Below are positions 62,482-64,000 of a DNA stretch of 64,000 nt, one piece after another. Made by a program: the position numbers and the translations under genes. Under the pieces are notes generated by a model. That model searched no databases. It saw nothing but the letters and a program-made list of their open reading frames with translations, and was not told where the DNA came from. Numbering within the stretch: the first letter of the stretch is position 1; the number at the start of each line of letters is the position of its first letter. This DNA comes from Patescibacteria group bacterium UBA2772 (GTDB lineage: Bacteria; Patescibacteriota; Minisyncoccia; Moranbacterales; DUUL01): contig DEIO01000015.1 in the NCBI GenBank assembly GCA_002352545.1, forward strand, positions 128,015 to 192,014, in the 5' to 3' direction.

Positions 62482-63345
62482 ATGGAGAAGAAAAAAGTTT
62501 TAATTCTGGGAGCAAAAGGGATGCTTGGAAAAGAAATCGTAAAAGTTTTCTATAAAGATGGGAAATATGATGTACAGGCTTGGGATAAGGAAAACCTCGA
62601 TCTTTTAAATAAGAAATCTGTAAAGGATAACGTCACTCTTGCCGCACCGGATCTGATTGTTAACTGTGTGGCTTTTAACGACGTAGACGCAGCAGAAACA
62701 GACAAAGATGCCTTTGCACTTGCCAAAGAGCTTAACGGGGAAGTTCCAGGTTTTCTAGCGGAACTTGCAAAGAAGCTTGGTGCTACTTTTGTTCAGTTTG
62801 TGACGGATTATATTTTTGATGGAGAAAAGAAAGAATATACAGAGGTTGATAAAACAAGTCCAATTTCAAACTATGGAATTTCAAAAGTTTTAGGCGAAAA
62901 GAATGTGAAAGTTGTTGGCGAGAAATTTTATCTAGTGAGAGTTTCGAAACTTTTCGGTGACGCGGGAATTTCAGATGATGCAAAGAAAAGCTTCTTTTCA
63001 GTGATGCTTGGACTGGCAAAAGACCGCCATGAATTGAAAGTTGTGGATGATGAGCGCTCATGCTTTACTTATGTTGTAGATTTAGCAAATGCTGTGAAAA
63101 CGCTTTTTGAAGAAAAATATGAATATGGGATATATCACTTGATCAACGAAGGTCCAGTGACTTGGTATGAAGGAGTTTTGAAATTGTTTGAAATAGCAAA
63201 AATCAAAAATGTAAAAGTGTTTCCAGTAACAGCAGATGAATTTCCACGACCAGCCAAAAGAGCTTCCTCAACAGTGCTTGTGAATACAAAGTTTCCAAAA
63301 TTGAGAAGCTATGAGGAGGCGATTAGGGAGTGGATAGGGAAGTAG
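62482..63345 (+). CDS. rfbD: dTDP-4-dehydrorhamnose reductase
   Basis: RfbD (RmlD) reduces the 4-keto sugar to dTDP-L-rhamnose. SDR features are VLILGAKGMLGKEIV, DLIVNCVAFNDVDAAETD, TDYIFDGEKKEY and the YGISKVLGE catalytic pair. The 287-residue length is normal. rfbA, which makes dTDP-glucose, is missing from the cluster within this window. Confidence 0.93.
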   Translation: MEKKKVLILGAKGMLGKEIVKVFYKDGKYDVQAWDKENLDLLNKKSVKDNVTLAAPDLIVNCVAFNDVDAAETDKDAFALAKELNGEVPGFLAELAKKLGATFVQFVTDYIFDGEKKEYTEVDKTSPISNYGISKVLGEKNVKVVGEKFYLVRVSKLFGDAGISDDAKKSFFSVMLGLAKDRHELKVVDDERSCFTYVVDLANAVKTLFEEKYEYGIYHLINEGPVTWYEGVLKLFEIAKIKNVKVFPVTADEFPRPAKRASSTVLVNTKFPKLRSYEEAIREWIGK

Positions 63346-63496
63346 AAATTAGCTAATCAAAAATATTTTAGAATTTCTTTATTTCAGGTGATAAATTGAA
63401 ATTTGTTCCAAGCAATGATATACTTGGGGCGTTTTGAAGCTTACATCCTTTGGGTGTGAGTTTTGTGAAAGTGAAAGGATGATAAAATAAAAAAGT

Positions 63497-63522
63497 TTGT
63501 TACGTAGCATGCTACGTAACAA
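63497..63522. promoter_or_regulatory. 26-bp perfect palindrome, TTGTTACGTA-type, copy 2
   Basis: This is the same palindrome as at 13426-13457 (half-site TTGTTACGTAGCA), 34 bases before the hsdM ATG. Downstream bases also resemble those after copy 1 (AGAGATTAAAA versus AGAGAATTAAAA). It is a probable operator of the restriction system. Confidence 0.75.
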
Positions 63523-63556
63523 GTGAAGGATAAGAGATTAAAAGTAAAAAGAAAAA

Positions 63557-64000
63557 ATGACAGTGGAGCAAAAACAATTATTGGAAAAACAACTGTGGGG
63601 TGTCGCAAATGTTTTGCGGGGGAAAATGCATGCAGATGAATACAAGAACTATATCCTTGGTTTTATTTTCTATAAATATCTATCTGAAAAATTAGAAATT
63701 TATGTTAACGAAAAATTGTTGGCTAGTGAAAGTTTCAAATTTGCAGAAATAAATGAAGACACAGAGAAAGGCAAGGAATATCTACGCCATGTTAAAGGAG
63801 GATGCATTGGACATCTTGGATTTTTCTTGAAACCAACAGAGCTTTTTGGCTATTTTGTCAAAAAAGGAAAAGGAGGGATTAAGAATCAAGACACTTTCAT
63901 CTTGGAAGATCTCAAAAATGTTTTGAATACAATTGAACAAACTTCAATGGGAACTGCTAGTGAGGATGATTTTAAGGGTCTTTTTGATGATGTTGATTTG
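63557..64000 (+). CDS. hsdM: Type I restriction-modification methylase HsdM (partial)
   Basis: The first 148 residues are in the window and the gene runs off the end. The HsdM N-terminal helical domain is clear: QLWGVANVLRGKMHADEYKN, YILGFIFYKYLSEKLE, and DLKNVLNTIEQTSMGTASED with FKGLFDDVDL. HsdM with HsdS methylates the target adenine. The catalytic NPPF domain should lie beyond the edge, followed by hsdS and hsdR. Confidence 0.92.
   Translation, partial: MTVEQKQLLEKQLWGVANVLRGKMHADEYKNYILGFIFYKYLSEKLEIYVNEKLLASESFKFAEINEDTEKGKEYLRHVKGGCIGHLGFFLKPTELFGYFVKKGKGGIKNQDTFILEDLKNVLNTIEQTSMGTASEDDFKGLFDDVDL

Overview
The window is AT-rich, gene-dense bacterial DNA using standard stop codons. It reads as a small-genome candidate-phyla bacterium (Patescibacteria/CPR, probably Parcubacteria-like). 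The reasons are short intergenic gaps, weak or absent Shine-Dalgarno sites before most genes, compact versions of housekeeping proteins, no CCA encoded at tRNA ends, a SpoIIM-like and a DUF1003 protein, and a Cas12a system of the kind known from such genomes. The lineage is inference; no rRNA is present.

Layout. 0-13.3 kb: core genes (S51-like peptidase, mtaB, groES, frr, rseP, proS, rhodanese) ending in the rod-shape operon mreB-mreC-mreD-PBP2. 13.3-17 kb: an accessory island with a Fic protein between two copies of an operator-like direct repeat, decayed genes and a large perfect palindrome. 17-21 kb: yebC, ruvC, dnaB, recR and a lipoprotein. 21.1-29.4 kb: a complete type V-A CRISPR-Cas locus (a 45-codon upstream ORF, cas12a, cas4, cas1, cas2, a structured leader, and 32 repeats with 31 spacers) bracketed by related copies of a promoter/hairpin segment. 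29.5-33.5 kb: dus on the minus strand, a small plus-strand gene, and a minus-strand cysteine synthase-cysS operon behind a T-box leader. 33.6-37.2 kb: a PhnD-like binding protein, histidine kinase and response regulator, likely one signalling pathway. 37.2-40.1 kb: corA-like, yidD and rel. 40-48 kb: five tRNAs in three groups, glycosyltransferases, an LCP ligase, an S41 protease, yvcK and a doubly frameshifted D-2-hydroxyacid dehydrogenase. 48-56 kb, mostly minus strand: ROK kinase, VanW, Hsp20, PrsW-like, valS and an O-antigen-ligase-like protein. 56.5-63.3 kb: polysaccharide genes (second O-antigen-ligase-like protein, DUF4012 protein) and dTDP-rhamnose genes rfbC, rfbB, rfbD without rfbA. 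The end holds the start of a type I restriction methylase gene (hsdM), preceded by the same palindrome seen beside the Fic gene.

How parts work together. MreBCD/PBP2, LCP and the glycosyltransferase and rhamnose genes build and decorate a cell wall and surface glycan. Cas12a, type I restriction-modification and perhaps Fic form a defence layer. The most unusual points are the duplicated flanks and second repeat hairpin of the Cas12a locus, the overlapping spacers that meet over a translation start, a candidate TTGTTAC operator shared by fic and hsdM, and a cysteine-type T-box in a CPR-like genome.
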